A stretch of 64,000 nucleotides of DNA. Origin: Vibrio fortis (GTDB taxonomy: Bacteria; Pseudomonadota; Gammaproteobacteria; Enterobacterales; Vibrionaceae). The stretch's first letter is position 1, and each line of letters starts with the position of its first letter. The notes under the pieces were generated by a model. It was not told the DNA's origin, did not search any database, and saw nothing but the letters and a program-made list of their open reading frames with translations. Positions 18,338 to 29,143 of the stretch are shown piece after piece. Where the stretch lies: NCBI RefSeq assembly GCF_024347475.1, contig NZ_AP025487.1:434001-498000 (forward strand), in the 5' to 3' direction. The position numbers were made by a program, and so were the translations under genes.

Positions 18338-18396
18338 ATTGGCCTAAGTTTGATATAAATAGAGACAGTATGCGCTTAGCCAAACAAGGAAGAAAA

Positions 18397-21249
18397 ATGC
18401 AATTGCCTGCTTCACTTACTCAGCACTCTCAATCGGCTTTAGAAAACCTGCTTGAACATCAAGGGGACGCGATTTCGACTTGGTCTCCCCAATATCAAGA
18501 ACAACTGAAATATGTCCTAGGGTTGAGCAGTTTTGTCGGCGACTGTTTGCAACGTGATAGCGAATTAGCTCGCGTCTTACCTACAATACTTGAGTGTGAA
18601 GAGCGCGCTGAGGGCTATCGAGATAGGCTAGCGGCCCTGTTATCTGAATGCCAAGACGAGATGAGCGGTCAACGTGTACTGCGTCAGTTTCGCAATCGAG
18701 AAATGTCCTACATCGCTTGGCGTGATTTTACTGCGTCTTGGCCGCTAGAGCAGAGCCTGGCTCACCTTTCAATGCTTGCTGAAGCGATGATTTTTGAAAC
18801 CTATCAGTGGCAATACAACATCTGTTGCAAAGAATGGGGCACGCCTTGTAATGCGCAAGGAGAAGCGCAACCTATGTTGATCATTGGTATGGGTAAGCTA
18901 GGGGGCGGTGAGTTGAACTTCTCCTCGGATATCGATCTGATTTTTACCTACCCAGAAAACGGTGAGACACAAGGTGCTCGTCGCAGCATCGCCAATGCGC
19001 AGTTTTTCACGCGTCTTGGGCAACGCATCATCAAAGCGCTCGACCAGCAAACCTTTGATGGCTTCTGCTACCGCGTCGACATGCGACTGCGTCCATTTGG
19101 TGAAAGTGGTCCATTGGTCATGAGTTACGCAGCGCTTGAGGATTATTATCAAGAGCAAGGGCGAGACTGGGAGCGCTACGCGATGGTTAAAGCTCGTGTC
19201 ATGGGACGCGAGATGTACCCTGAATATCAAGAGCTACGCCAAATGTTGCGCCCATTTGTTTTCCGCCGCTACATCGATTTCAGCGCGATTCAGTCACTAC
19301 GTAGAATGAAGTCGATGATCAGCAGTGAAGTGCGTCGTCGCGGTTTATCAAACAACATTAAACTCGGCCCTGGCGGGATCCGTGAGGTGGAGTTTATTGC
19401 GCAAGTTTTCCAACTGATTCGCGGTGGTCGAGAGCCAAGCTTACGAGACCGTGGTCTATTGCACACCCTTGAAGCCATCGATAGCTTGAAACTTTTAGAG
19501 TCTGGCGAAGTTGCACACCTGAGAGACGCTTACCTGTTCTTGCGCCGTCTAGAAAACCTGTTGCAGGCGATGGCAGACAAACAAACCCAAACTCTGCCGG
19601 ATAATGAGCAAGAGCAGCTGCAACTTGCAATCGCAATGCAGTTCGAAAGCTGGCAAGAACTGATAGATGAGACTCGCCAACACATGGCTAATGTTCACGT
19701 GGTATTTGAAGAGCTTATCGGTGTAGAAGAAGAGGAAGCGAACCCAATCGCGAGTCACTTTAGCGAGCTGTGGGATATGGCACATAAGCAAGATGTGATT
19801 GAGCATGTCTTGGAGACCGACATAGACGCGGTTGACCCACAGAAAGCCGCCAATACCATTATTCAGTTCAAGGCTGATCTCGCGAAGAAAACGTTAGGCC
19901 CTCGAGGACGTGAGGTGCTTAATCGACTGATGCCTAAAGTATTCCAAGCTCTGTACACCAATAAAGATGCGGAGTTTGGTTTATCACGTGTGCTGCACCT
20001 GCTACATAAAATCGTTACGCGAACTACTTACCTAGAGCTGCTTGATGAGCATCCAGCGGCACTGACTCAATTGGTACGCCTGTGTACCGCGAGTCCGATG
20101 ATTTCAGAGCAGTTAGGGCGCTACCCAATCCTACTTGATGAATTGATTGACCCTCAGCAGCTTTATAATCCGGTGCCATTAGAGTCTTACAAAACGGAGC
20201 TTCGTGATTACCTTGCTCGCATTCCAGAAGATGACATGGAACAGCAGATGGAAGGCCTGCGTCAATTTAAGCAGACCTGTATCTTAAGAATCGCTGCCGC
20301 GGATATTGCTGGCGTGTTGCCTGTGATGAAGGTGAGTGACCACTTAACCTACTTAGCCGAAGCGATTGTTGAAGCTGGGGTTAACCAAGCTTGGCTGCAA
20401 GTGTCTGCGAAATATGGTGAGCCGACCCACATTAAAGACCGTGAGGGACGTGGCTTTGCGGTTGTTGGTTACGGAAAAGTTGGTGGTTGGGAGCTTGGGT
20501 ATAACTCAGACTTGGATATTGTCTTCATGCATGACTGCCCAGTGCATGTGTACACTGATGGCAAAAAAGAGATTGATGGTCGTCAATTCTATCTGCGACT
20601 GGCACAGCGCATTATTCATATCTTCTCGACTCGCACAGCCTCCGGCATTCTTTATGAAGTTGATACTCGCTTACGACCTTCAGGGGCGTCTGGGCTGTTA
20701 GTAAGCCCAACCGATGCCTTTGACGAGTACCAGCATAACGAAGCATGGACGTGGGAGCACCAAGCCCTTACTCGTGCACGTATGATTTACGGCGATGAGC
20801 CTTTAGCATTGGCGTTTAACAAGACTCGTCACGAAGTACTGTGTCTTGAGCGTGATGGCGACAGCCTCAAACAAGAAGTGCTTAAGATGCGTGAAAAAAT
20901 GCGCGACCATTTAGGTGGCAAGAAAAGCGATCGCTTCATGTTGAAACAAGACAATGGCGGTATTACCGACGTTGAATTTCTTGCTCAGTACTTAGTACTA
21001 AGATACAGCCATGAGAAACCTAAGCTGACGCGTTGGTGTGACAATGTTCGTATCTTTGAGAGCCTAATGTCACAGGGCATTATGGATGAACCACAAGCAA
21101 TGGCACTTACGCATGCTTATACCACGCTGCGTGATGAGATTCATCACCGTAACTTGCTCAACCTTGATGCTGACGTTGCGATGGATAAGTTTGAGCAAGA
21201 GAGAGCGCTTGTAACTCAGGCTTGGCAGCAGTGGATGCTGGCCGAGTAG
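18397..21249 (+). CDS. glnE: Bifunctional glutamine synthetase adenylyltransferase/deadenylase GlnE
   Basis: Adenylylates glutamine synthetase when glutamine is plentiful and removes AMP when it is scarce, under PII control. 950 residues, close to E. coli (946). Two nucleotidyltransferase domains are visible: the N-terminal one with [20 protein letters not shown] at about 163-182 (deadenylase) and the C-terminal one with [20 protein letters not shown] near 690-709 (adenylylase). The start at 18397 is preceded by AAGGAAG; an in-frame ATG nine codons earlier is less well supported. Confidence 0.96.
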   Translation: MQLPASLTQHSQSALENLLEHQGDAISTWSPQYQEQLKYVLGLSSFVGDCLQRDSELARVLPTILECEERAEGYRDRLAALLSECQDEMSGQRVLRQFRNREMSYIAWRDFTASWPLEQSLAHLSMLAEAMIFETYQWQYNICCKEWGTPCNAQGEAQPMLIIGMGKLGGGELNFSSDIDLIFTYPENGETQGARRSIANAQFFTRLGQRIIKALDQQTFDGFCYRVDMRLRPFGESGPLVMSYAALEDYYQEQGRDWERYAMVKARVMGREMYPEYQELRQMLRPFVFRRYIDFSAIQSLRRMKSMISSEVRRRGLSNNIKLGPGGIREVEFIAQVFQLIRGGREPSLRDRGLLHTLEAIDSLKLLESGEVAHLRDAYLFLRRLENLLQAMADKQTQTLPDNEQEQLQLAIAMQFESWQELIDETRQHMANVHVVFEELIGVEEEEANPIASHFSELWDMAHKQDVIEHVLETDIDAVDPQKAANTIIQFKADLAKKTLGPRGREVLNRLMPKVFQALYTNKDAEFGLSRVLHLLHKIVTRTTYLELLDEHPAALTQLVRLCTASPMISEQLGRYPILLDELIDPQQLYNPVPLESYKTELRDYLARIPEDDMEQQMEGLRQFKQTCILRIAAADIAGVLPVMKVSDHLTYLAEAIVEAGVNQAWLQVSAKYGEPTHIKDREGRGFAVVGYGKVGGWELGYNSDLDIVFMHDCPVHVYTDGKKEIDGRQFYLRLAQRIIHIFSTRTASGILYEVDTRLRPSGASGLLVSPTDAFDEYQHNEAWTWEHQALTRARMIYGDEPLALAFNKTRHEVLCLERDGDSLKQEVLKMREKMRDHLGGKKSDRFMLKQDNGGITDVEFLAQYLVLRYSHEKPKLTRWCDNVRIFESLMSQGIMDEPQAMALTHAYTTLRDEIHHRNLLNLDADVAMDKFEQERALVTQAWQQWMLAE

Positions 21250-21283
21250 TAGGAACCTTGTATCAGCGTGACTGTCTAGAATG

Positions 21284-21317
21284 TGAAGCGGTGACTCAAA
21301 CCGCTTCATTGTCTTTT
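21284..21317 (+). terminator. Terminator after glnE
   Basis: Perfect 9-bp stem TGAAGCGGT / ACCGCTTCA with a 7-nt loop, followed by TTGTCTTTTT. Confidence 0.75.
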
Positions 21318-21383
21318 TCTATGGTTTAGCCACTACTATCAGTGTGCTAGACTCTATCCAGATTCGATTTTTGGAGATCCCTA

Positions 21384-22814
21384 ATGAAACCTATTCTACC
21401 TGACTACAGCCAATCGGGCGTGTTGATTGTCGGTGATGTGATGCTAGACCGTTACTGGTATGGCCCTACCGGTCGTATTTCACCAGAAGCGCCAGTACCC
21501 GTAGTAAAAGTAGAGAATAACGAAGAGCGTCCAGGTGGTGCAGCTAACGTGGCAATGAACATTGCATCGCTAGGCGGCCATGCGCATATCGTTGGTTTAA
21601 CGGGTAAAGATGAGCCTGCACAAGTACTTAAGAACACACTGAGTGCACTTAAAGTTAACTGTGATTTTGTTGAGCTAGAAGATTACCCAACCATCACTAA
21701 GCTACGTGTGATGAGCCGCGGCCAACAACTGATTCGTCTAGACTTTGAAGACAAATTTGAGAACACTGACCCTGAGTTGGTTCTGTCTCGTATGGAGCAA
21801 GCGCTACCTAATGTACGCTCTGTTATCCTGTCTGATTACGCGAAAGGTGCACTTGAGCACGTACAGAGCTTTATTCAGAAAGCACGTTCAGCAAATGTCC
21901 CTGTGTTTATTGACCCCAAAGGTGCGGATTTTGAACGCTACCGTGGCGCAACACTACTGACGCCAAATATGGCGGAATTCGAGCTAGTTGCGGGTAAAGT
22001 GAAATCAGAAGAGGAGCTAGTGGCAAAAGGCTTAGCTCTTATCGAAGAGTTCGACTTTGATGCGCTGCTTGTTACTCGTAGTGAACACGGTATGACTTTA
22101 CTGCGTAAGGGCCAAGAACCTTTCCACCTACCAACGCAAGCAAAAGAAGTATACGACGTGACGGGTGCCGGCGATACGGTAATCTCTGTACTTGCGGCTT
22201 CTGTTGCTGCTGGCAAGCCACTTGATGAAGCGTGTGCATTGGCAAATGCAGCGGCAGGTGTTGTTGTTGGTAAGCTGGGTACGTCGACGCTTTCTATGAT
22301 TGAGTTAGCAGAAGCGGTACATGGTAGCCAAGATACAGATTACGGTGTGATTTCAGAGGCGGCTCTGATTGAAGCGGTGAAACGTGCACGTGCAAAAGGC
22401 GAGAAAGTGGTTATGACTAACGGCTGTTTCGATATCCTTCATGCAGGTCATGTTTCTTACATGAACCATGCAGCTGAGTTAGGTGACCGCTTGATTGTTG
22501 CTGTGAACACTGATGAGTCTGTTAAGCGCTTGAAAGGCCCAGGCCGTCCTGTGAACCCAACTGATCGTCGTATGGCGGTTCTTGCAGGCTTAGGTGCCGT
22601 AGACTGGGTTGTACCTTTCTCTGAAGATACGCCACAGCGCCTAATCTCTGAGGTGCTACCGAGCATCTTGGTTAAGGGTGGTGATTACAAGCCAGAAGAG
22701 ATTGCTGGTGGCGCTGAAGTGATTGCTGCAGGTGGTGAAGTGAAAGTACTGAACTTTGAAGATGGCTGCTCAACCACTGAGATCATTGAAGCGATCAAAG
22801 GCGGTCGTGGATAA
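21384..22814 (+). CDS. hldE: Bifunctional heptose 7-phosphate kinase / heptose 1-phosphate adenylyltransferase HldE
   Basis: Makes ADP-D-glycero-beta-D-manno-heptose for the LPS inner core by phosphorylating C1 of heptose-7-P and later adenylating the bisphosphate product. 476 residues: PfkB-type kinase domain (1 to about 320) with the anion-hole motif DVTGAGD near 258-264, and a nucleotidyltransferase domain with [12 protein letters not shown] from about 345. GGAGATCCCTA precedes the ATG. The glnE-hldE order is the same as in E. coli. Confidence 0.97.
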   Translation: MKPILPDYSQSGVLIVGDVMLDRYWYGPTGRISPEAPVPVVKVENNEERPGGAANVAMNIASLGGHAHIVGLTGKDEPAQVLKNTLSALKVNCDFVELEDYPTITKLRVMSRGQQLIRLDFEDKFENTDPELVLSRMEQALPNVRSVILSDYAKGALEHVQSFIQKARSANVPVFIDPKGADFERYRGATLLTPNMAEFELVAGKVKSEEELVAKGLALIEEFDFDALLVTRSEHGMTLLRKGQEPFHLPTQAKEVYDVTGAGDTVISVLAASVAAGKPLDEACALANAAAGVVVGKLGTSTLSMIELAEAVHGSQDTDYGVISEAALIEAVKRARAKGEKVVMTNGCFDILHAGHVSYMNHAAELGDRLIVAVNTDESVKRLKGPGRPVNPTDRRMAVLAGLGAVDWVVPFSEDTPQRLISEVLPSILVKGGDYKPEEIAGGAEVIAAGGEVKVLNFEDGCSTTEIIEAIKGGRG

Positions 22815-22844
22815 GCGCCTCAATTGATTTGATATCCGATAAAT

Positions 22845-22873
22845 AAAAATGCCGCTCGATGAGCGGCATTTTT
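22845..22873. terminator. Bidirectional terminator between hldE and tolC
   Basis: Perfect 13-bp stem AAAAATGCCGCTC / GAGCGGCATTTTT with a 3-nt loop; T-tract in both directions. Confidence 0.92.
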
Positions 22874-22926
22874 GTATCTGCAGAGAGCGACGATCCGCTC
22901 TCTTCATTAGACGGCTTGTTGAGTGA

Positions 22927-24234
22927 TTAGCTCGCTGGTTTTAGACCTGCGTTTACGTCAACAATGTCTTGCTCGCTCAGTGTACCCACTGCTTGACGCA
23001 GTTGCAGTACGCTTAGGATGTAGTTGTAACGAGCATCAGATAGGTTCTTGTTCGCATCGTATAGACGACGAGTTGAGTCAAGTACATCAACGATAGTACG
23101 AGTACCAACATCAAAACCTGCTTCTGTCGCTTCTAATGCTGATTGAGCTGAAACTACCGATTGCTCGTAAGCACGTAGCGCTCCAATCGATGCACTGATG
23201 TTGTTGTTGAACGCGCGAACGTCTTTAACAACACTGCGGTAAGTCGCTTCAAGATCTTCACTAGCTGCAACATAGTTGTATTCAGCCTGCTTAGTTAGCG
23301 AGGTCGTGTTACCACCTGTGTATAGAGGCACAACTAGGTTTAGGCCAAGGTTTAGGTTGTCTTGGTCATAGTCACTTGGGCTGTTTGATTGATCAGCCAG
23401 TGAGTAGCTACCGTCAAGCGTTAGGCTTGGAAGGTGACCAGAGTTTGCTAGCGAGATGTTGTCTTTCGCGATGTCTTGAGAGATACGTGCAGCCAGTAGG
23501 CTTAGGTTCTTCTCTTGTGCTTGTTCAACGAGTGCCACTGCTGATTCAGAAGACTTGCTTGCAGAGAAACGGTCAGTGTCTAGAATGCTTAGATTAGAGT
23601 GCTCTTGACCAGTGATTTCACGCAGACCTTCGTAGTTGTTAGTCAGAGTGTTTTCAGCCAGAACTTCGTCAGCCAACACTAAATCGTACTGCGCTTGCGC
23701 GTCGTGTACGTCAGTGATTGCTGATAGGCCAACCTCGAAACGCTGTTTAGTTTGCTCTAGTTGGCGAGCAACCGCTGCTTTTTCTGCACGAACGAACTCA
23801 AGGTTATCTTGAGCACGAAGTACTTCGAAGTAAGCCGTTGCCACGCGCAGGATCAGACCCTGTTGCTGCGCCGCGTATGCTGAATCAGCTTGACGTGCTG
23901 TTTTCTCTGCTGTGTCTAGCGTGATCCATGAAGAGCGTTGGTAAAGTTCTTGTGTGAAGCCAATACCTGCGCCCCAAACATTACTGTCATTATTTGCGCT
24001 GTTACGCTCGCCACGGTTGATGTCATAGTTCGCAGTTAGGTTGATTTGCGGTAGTAGGGTACTACGGCTAGAGGTAACTGCTTCAAAAGCGGCATCACGC
24101 TGTGCTGCTGAACTAAGAAGTGTTGGGTCATTTTGTTTTGCTTGGTCATAAACTTCGGCTAGCGTATCAGCGAAAGCTGATGAACTCAGGCTACCAATTG
24201 CTGCACTGATAAATAGTGGAAGCAGTTTTCTCAT
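22927..24234 (-). CDS. tolC: Outer membrane efflux channel TolC
   Basis: Trimeric outer-membrane/periplasmic channel for RND and other efflux pumps and type I secretion. 435 residues with a signal peptide (LLPLFISAAIGSLSSSAFA, cleaved near residue 22), and the two duplicated OEP repeats: ITDVHDAQAQYDLVLAD in the first half and RTIVDVLDSTRRLYDANKNL in the second. Shorter at the C-terminus than E. coli TolC (493 with precursor), in the usual Vibrio range. Divergent from nudF, as in E. coli. Confidence 0.96.
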   Translation of the reverse strand: MRKLLPLFISAAIGSLSSSAFADTLAEVYDQAKQNDPTLLSSAAQRDAAFEAVTSSRSTLLPQINLTANYDINRGERNSANNDSNVWGAGIGFTQELYQRSSWITLDTAEKTARQADSAYAAQQQGLILRVATAYFEVLRAQDNLEFVRAEKAAVARQLEQTKQRFEVGLSAITDVHDAQAQYDLVLADEVLAENTLTNNYEGLREITGQEHSNLSILDTDRFSASKSSESAVALVEQAQEKNLSLLAARISQDIAKDNISLANSGHLPSLTLDGSYSLADQSNSPSDYDQDNLNLGLNLVVPLYTGGNTTSLTKQAEYNYVAASEDLEATYRSVVKDVRAFNNNISASIGALRAYEQSVVSAQSALEATEAGFDVGTRTIVDVLDSTRRLYDANKNLSDARYNYILSVLQLRQAVGTLSEQDIVDVNAGLKPAS

Positions 24235-24314
24235 TTTCCTATTCCTGCCTTAATAGATTTTTTCTTAACAGAGTTTAACTCAGTTTGGTGGTAATTTACT
24301 CGAAACTTTGCACT

Positions 24315-24343
24315 TTTTTACATTTAACTGTCCACTTGTGCAA
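24315..24343 (-). promoter_or_regulatory. Candidate tolC promoter
   Basis: On the minus strand TTGCAC (24338-24343), 17 nt, TAAAAA (24315-24320), about 75 nt before the tolC ATG, with a very AT-rich stretch (24360-24395) upstream that could act as an UP element. Fair match to sigma-70 consensus only. Confidence 0.4.
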
Positions 24344-24460
24344 TATTTATTTTCGGATACTTAAATTTAATTATAAATTTTATATAAAAAGTTGAACCTA
24401 GACCTTGGTAGTTAACTCGTACAATGAGTAAACTATAAAGATCACTTAGTGAGGTGCTAA

Positions 24461-25090
24461 ATGCAACAGTATGACAATCAACAACATGAGTTTACTCCAC
24501 AAGATGTGGAAATTGTCTCAAAAGAAACGCTGTTTCGTGGTTTTTTCAAAATGGTTAAATACACCTTTCGACACAAGTTGTTTGAAGGCGGGTGGAGTAA
24601 GCCAATAGAACGCGAAATGTTCGAGCGTGGGCATGCTGCTGCATTGCTGCCATACGATCCTATTCGAGATGAAGTGGTGATCGTCGAGCAGATTCGAGTG
24701 GGCGCACTTGAGCATGAAAACCCTTGGCAATATGAAATTGTCGCTGGGATCATCGACACCGATGAATCAGCAGAACAAGTCGCGCGCAGAGAGGCAATGG
24801 AAGAAGCAGGAGTTGAAGTGACTCATGTACTGCCTATCACCTCATACTACCCTTCATCGGGTGGTTGCTCTGAGAAGCTGGATGTAATGGTTGGCTGCGT
24901 TGACGCAACTACAGCTCAAGGTGTCCACGGTCTTGATTACGAAGGTGAGGACATTCGCGTTCAAGTAATGAGTCGTGAGCAGGCTTATCAACTGGTACAG
25001 CAAGGTGTGTTCGAAAATGGTGCTACTATTATTGCTTTGCAATGGTTGCAACTGAACTACCAGGATCTACAGTCAAAGTGGAAAGAGTGA
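24461..25090 (+). CDS. nudF: ADP-ribose pyrophosphatase NudF
   Basis: Nudix hydrolase that splits ADP-ribose into AMP and ribose-5-phosphate. 209 residues. The Nudix box spans about 96-118: G96, E102, R110-E111, E114-E115 and G117 fit GX5EX7REUXEEXGU. The Tyr/Pro-rich ITSYYPSSGG after the box is typical of ADP-ribose-specific members. GAGGTGCTAA precedes the ATG. First gene of a run nudF-yqiB-cpdA-yqiA-parE in the same order as E. coli. Confidence 0.96.
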   Translation: MQQYDNQQHEFTPQDVEIVSKETLFRGFFKMVKYTFRHKLFEGGWSKPIEREMFERGHAAALLPYDPIRDEVVIVEQIRVGALEHENPWQYEIVAGIIDTDESAEQVARREAMEEAGVEVTHVLPITSYYPSSGGCSEKLDVMVGCVDATTAQGVHGLDYEGEDIRVQVMSREQAYQLVQQGVFENGATIIALQWLQLNYQDLQSKWKE

Positions 25091-25094
25091 CGCT

Positions 25095-25538
25095 ATGCCG
25101 AATATAGCGGTGAAAAAGCCGTATCATGTTGATCTTGCTGAATTGATGCGAGTCTATGAGACCAATTACGCGAAATTAAACGCACTATTGCCTGTTGGGC
25201 ACCAAGTTGGTGACGTGCGTTGTTATCAAGCGGTTAATATGGTGTATCAATTGACAGTGAATGAGGTCACAAAATACACCACATTAATAGATATATGTCA
25301 GAGTGATGCGATGCCAGTATTCCCTTTGCCAAAAATGTCTGTCAGGCTATATCACGACGCTCGCGTTGCAGAAGTGTGTGCCAGTGGGGACTTCTCAAGA
25401 GTCAAAGCGAAATACGACTACCCGAACACTAAGCTTTTGCAAAAAGACGAGAAATTTCAACTCAATAAGTTTCTTGGCGAATGGTTAACGTTTTGTTTAA
25501 AAAATGGAATCAGTCGCACACCCATTACGCTGAGTTAG
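25095..25538 (+). CDS. yqiB: DUF1249 family protein YqiB
   Basis: 147-residue cytoplasmic protein of a family conserved in gammaproteobacteria between nudF and cpdA; no proven function. The family core is visible (LMRVYETNYAKLNALLP near the N-terminus, KYDYPNTKLLQKDEKFQLN near the C-terminus). Starts 4 nt after nudF stops, so probably translationally linked. Two Cys near the middle are not in a metal-site pattern. Confidence 0.9.
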   Translation: MPNIAVKKPYHVDLAELMRVYETNYAKLNALLPVGHQVGDVRCYQAVNMVYQLTVNEVTKYTTLIDICQSDAMPVFPLPKMSVRLYHDARVAEVCASGDFSRVKAKYDYPNTKLLQKDEKFQLNKFLGEWLTFCLKNGISRTPITLS

Positions 25539-25591
25539 CGTACGTTTGAATACTTTGAAGATCTAACAGTAACGTATCTGGATTTGTTATT

Positions 25592-26416
25592 TTGGAATTA
25601 TCACATACTTCAAAATTAGATGAGAGCAGCATTAAGTTAGTGCAACTGACCGACACGCACCTCTTTGCGCCAAGTAATGGCAGCCTGCTGAGCATCAACA
25701 CAGAAGATAGCTTTCGTGCTGTTGTCGATGGCATTGTGAACCAAGGTTATGAATATGAAGCGATTCTTGCGACTGGTGATATCTCTCAAGATCACAGCGC
25801 AGAGTCTTACCAAAAATTTGAGGCTGGTATTCAGCCTTTAGAAAAGCCTTGTTATTGGTTGCCAGGTAACCACGATTACAAACCTAATATGGGCAGTGTT
25901 ATCCCATCCGCTCAAATACAGTGTGTTGAGCATGTGCTGCTGGGTGAGCATTGGCAGATGATCATGCTCGACTCACAGGTTGTCGGTGTACCACATGGTC
26001 GTTTGAGCGATCAACAGCTTGATTTATTAGAGCAGAAACTGGCGGAGTTTCCTGAGAAACATACGTTGGTTTTACTTCACCACCACCCACTGTTGGTTGG
26101 TAGTGCATGGCTTGATCAGCACAGTTTAAAAGATTCAGACCAGTTCTGGGATGTGGTATCACAACATAACAATGTTCGTGGCGTGCTGTGTGGTCACGTG
26201 CATCAAGATATGAATAGAGAGCACTTAGGAGTACAAGTGATGGCTACCCCATCGACTTGTGTTCAGTTCAAGCCAAACTCAGACGATTTTGCGCTTGATA
26301 CTCTAAGCCCTGGTTGGCGAGAGCTCGAACTCAAACCTAACGGTGAGATTGCGACAGAGGTACGTCGACTTGCCCATGGTGCGTTTGCCCCAGACTTTAA
26401 CGCTGAGGGTTACTAA
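25592..26416 (+). CDS. cpdA: 3',5'-cyclic-AMP phosphodiesterase CpdA
   Basis: Metal-dependent phosphodiesterase that hydrolyses cAMP to AMP and so tempers CRP signalling. About 274 residues. Calcineurin-type metal motifs appear in order: LTDTHLF, GDISQD, GNHD, LLHHHP and CGHVHQD. No ATG lies before the first motif; the TTG at 25592 is the best available start although its ribosome site is weak, and an ATT just upstream cannot be excluded. The stop shares one base with the yqiA start. Confidence 0.92.
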   Translation: MELSHTSKLDESSIKLVQLTDTHLFAPSNGSLLSINTEDSFRAVVDGIVNQGYEYEAILATGDISQDHSAESYQKFEAGIQPLEKPCYWLPGNHDYKPNMGSVIPSAQIQCVEHVLLGEHWQMIMLDSQVVGVPHGRLSDQQLDLLEQKLAEFPEKHTLVLLHHHPLLVGSAWLDQHSLKDSDQFWDVVSQHNNVRGVLCGHVHQDMNREHLGVQVMATPSTCVQFKPNSDDFALDTLSPGWRELELKPNGEIATEVRRLAHGAFAPDFNAEGY

Positions 26417-27018
26417 TGTCAGTTACCGCGCCACAAACTAAACCTTCGATGCTGCTGTATATTCACGGCTTTAATAGCTCATCTCGTTCGCACAAGGCCA
26501 ATGTGATGGCTGACTATTGTGCCGAGCATCGCCCTGATATCAAAGTTGTGACACCACAATTGCCAAGTTTTCCCGCTCTGGCCGCAGCGCTTCTTAAAAG
26601 CATAGTGGAAGAGCACAAAGAGCAGTATCAAATTGCGCTGGTGGGTAGTTCATTGGGAGGCTACTTGTCGACGTGGTTGAATGCGCATTACGGGTTTAAA
26701 GCGGCAGTAGTTAACCCAGCAGTGAAACCTTATGAATTGTTGACCGACTACCTAGGTGAGCAGGTTAACCCATACACCCATGAACATTATGTTTTAGAGG
26801 AAAAACACATTGATGAGCTTAAACAGCTTGATGTTGCCTCTATTTCTGAGCCAAGTGATTTTTGGCTGTTGCAGCAAACCGAAGATGAAGTTTTAGATTA
26901 CCGTCAAGCGGTGGCAAAGTTTCAAGGAGCGAAGCAGACTGTAGAAGAGGGCGGCGACCACAGCTTTGTCGATTTTGAGCGCTATCCTCAAAAGATAATT
27001 GAATTTCTAGCCTTGTAA
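26416..27018 (+). CDS. yqiA: Esterase YqiA
   Basis: Small alpha/beta esterase (200 residues) active on acyl-CoA and short esters in E. coli. Motifs: YIHGFNSSSRSHK near residue 15 (oxyanion side), nucleophile in GSSLGGYLS near 77-85, and the C-terminal GGDHSFVDFERYP carrying the catalytic His. Overlaps the cpdA stop by 1 nt. In E. coli yqiA is cotranscribed with parE. Confidence 0.93.
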   Translation: MSVTAPQTKPSMLLYIHGFNSSSRSHKANVMADYCAEHRPDIKVVTPQLPSFPALAAALLKSIVEEHKEQYQIALVGSSLGGYLSTWLNAHYGFKAAVVNPAVKPYELLTDYLGEQVNPYTHEHYVLEEKHIDELKQLDVASISEPSDFWLLQQTEDEVLDYRQAVAKFQGAKQTVEEGGDHSFVDFERYPQKIIEFLAL

Positions 27019-27259
27019 GGTCTAACTTCAGCCGCAGTATCTTATCTTTTTTGCCTGTTATTTCATCTGTCAGTGGTGAAATATCATAGTTTGGTGTCAT
27101 AGTTTTTGAACGTGCTTGACATCAAACCCCTGCTTCCAGACTATATTCCCCAATACTTTCGCTCGTTCGCTCTGCTGTGAGGGTTCACGGCAACTAACAC
27201 GGTTATATCGAATTAGAGCCCAGCGAACAGACGTAAATTTTTTGAGTAAACTCCGTATT

Positions 27260-29140
27260 ATGACTGAACAATATAATGCAAAAGACCTCGAGGTTCTTGA
27301 AGGTCTCGACCCGGTTCGACACCGTCCGGGGATGTATACAGAGACTGAAAGGCCAAACCACTTAGCCCAAGAAGTTATCGATAACTCTGTAGATGAAGCA
27401 TTGGCTGGCCACGCGAAGAAGATCAAAGTGGTCTTGCACGCTGACCAATCTTTAGAAGTGGTGGATGATGGTCGTGGTATGCCTGTCGATATTCACCCAG
27501 AGAAAGGCATCTCAGGTGTTGAGCTGATTTTAACTAAGCTCCACTCAGGTGGTAAGTTCTCAAACAATAACTACAAGTTCTCAGGCGGCCTACACGGTGT
27601 AGGTATCTCAGTAGTAAACGCACTCTCTAAGCGCGTTGAAGTGACGGTTCGTCGTGATGGCCAAATCCATGAAATTGCATTTGAAAACGGCGTAGCGGTA
27701 ACCGATTTAACGGTAACGGGTTCATGTGGCCTGCGTAATAGCGGCACATCTGTACATTTCTGGCCTGATGCGAAGTACTTCGATAGCTCTAAATTTTCTG
27801 TGCTGCGTTTGGTTAACAACCTGCGTGCGAAAGCCGTTCTATGTCCAGGCCTAGAGATCACCTTCAGCGATAAGGTCAACAACGAAGAACATAAATGGTT
27901 CTACGAAGATGGCTTAAAAGATTATCTTGCTGAGGGCGTAAAGGGTTACACCCTGCTACCAGAAGAGCCGTACATCGGTGAGTTCACAGCTGAAACTGAA
28001 ATGGCAAACTGGGCGGTAATCTGGCAGCCAGAAGGCGGTGAGATGATCACTGAGAGTTACGTGAACTTAGTACCAACTAAACAAGGTGGTACTCACGTAA
28101 ATGGTCTGCGCCAAGGTCTGCTTGATGCAATGCGCGAGTTCTGTGAATTCCGCAACTTGTTGCCGCGCGGCGTTAAGCTAACAGGTGATGATATCTTCGA
28201 CCGTTGTTCATACGTTCTATCGGTGAAGATGCAGGATCCTCAATTTGCAGGTCAAACGAAAGAGCGTCTCTCTTCTCGTCAAACGGCTGCATTTGTTTCT
28301 GGCGTTGTAAAAGATGCATTTAGTCTGTGGCTGAACGAAAAACCACAACTTGCAGAACAACTGGCGGAAACCTGTATTGCCAATGCTCATCGTCGTATGC
28401 GTGCTAGCAAGAAGGTAGTACGTAAGAAGGTGGCATCAGGTCCAGCACTTCCGGGCAAATTGACTGACTGTTCTGTTCAAGACCTAAACCGCACTGAAAT
28501 CTTCTTCGTGGAAGGGGACTCGGCGGGTGGTTCAGCGAAGCAAGCTCGTGACCGTGAGTTCCAAGCCGTGATGCCACTGCGTGGTAAGATTCTTAACACA
28601 TGGGAAGTATCTGCAGACCAAGTTCTCGCTTCTCAAGAAGTCCACGATATCTCGGTGGCTTTGGGTATTGACCCAGACAACGATGACCTATCTGGCCTAC
28701 GTTACGGTAAGATCTGTATCCTTGCCGATGCGGACTCGGATGGTCTACACATTGCGACGCTGCTGTGTGCGCTGTTTACTCGTCACTTCCGCTCTTTGGT
28801 TGAAGCCGGTCATATCTATGTGGCTATGCCGCCTCTGTATCGTATCGACTGTGGCAAAGAAGTCTTCTATGCCCTTGATGACGATGAGAAAGATGGTGTG
28901 CTTGAGCGCCTATCGAAGAAGAAAGCCAAGATCAACGTACAACGATTCAAAGGTCTGGGTGAGATGAACCCACTTCAGCTACGCGAAACCACTATGGATC
29001 CAAACACCCGTCGTCTGGTTCAACTAACCATTGATGACAGTGAAGCGACCAATGAAATGATGGACATGCTGCTAGGTAAGAAGCGTGCTGATGATCGCCG
29101 TTCATGGCTACAAAACAACGGTGATTTGGCCGAGGTATAA
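27260..29140 (+). CDS. parE: DNA topoisomerase IV subunit B ParE
   Basis: ATPase subunit of topoisomerase IV, which unlinks daughter chromosomes after replication. 626 residues from the ATG at 27260; upstream in-frame reading is unlike ParE. GHKL ATPase motifs are present (EVIDNSVDEALAGHA, DDGRGMPVDIH, SGGLHGVGISVVNALS), then the transducer, then the Toprim motif EGDSAGGSAKQARD starting near residue 416 and the DADSDG metal site. A 240-nt spacer after yqiA contains a TTGACA that may belong to a separate promoter. parC follows after 3 nt. Confidence 0.97.
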   Translation: MTEQYNAKDLEVLEGLDPVRHRPGMYTETERPNHLAQEVIDNSVDEALAGHAKKIKVVLHADQSLEVVDDGRGMPVDIHPEKGISGVELILTKLHSGGKFSNNNYKFSGGLHGVGISVVNALSKRVEVTVRRDGQIHEIAFENGVAVTDLTVTGSCGLRNSGTSVHFWPDAKYFDSSKFSVLRLVNNLRAKAVLCPGLEITFSDKVNNEEHKWFYEDGLKDYLAEGVKGYTLLPEEPYIGEFTAETEMANWAVIWQPEGGEMITESYVNLVPTKQGGTHVNGLRQGLLDAMREFCEFRNLLPRGVKLTGDDIFDRCSYVLSVKMQDPQFAGQTKERLSSRQTAAFVSGVVKDAFSLWLNEKPQLAEQLAETCIANAHRRMRASKKVVRKKVASGPALPGKLTDCSVQDLNRTEIFFVEGDSAGGSAKQARDREFQAVMPLRGKILNTWEVSADQVLASQEVHDISVALGIDPDNDDLSGLRYGKICILADADSDGLHIATLLCALFTRHFRSLVEAGHIYVAMPPLYRIDCGKEVFYALDDDEKDGVLERLSKKKAKINVQRFKGLGEMNPLQLRETTMDPNTRRLVQLTIDDSEATNEMMDMLLGKKRADDRRSWLQNNGDLAEV

Positions 29141-29143
29141 TGA

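Noticed and set aside
27116..27147. parE promoter TTGACA ... TATATT
   Set aside because: The hexamers are good but the spacing is 20 nt, too long for a confident call.
27116..27259. N-terminal extension of ParE by 48 residues
   Set aside because: The extension has no similarity to ParE and the ATG at 27260 matches the family start.
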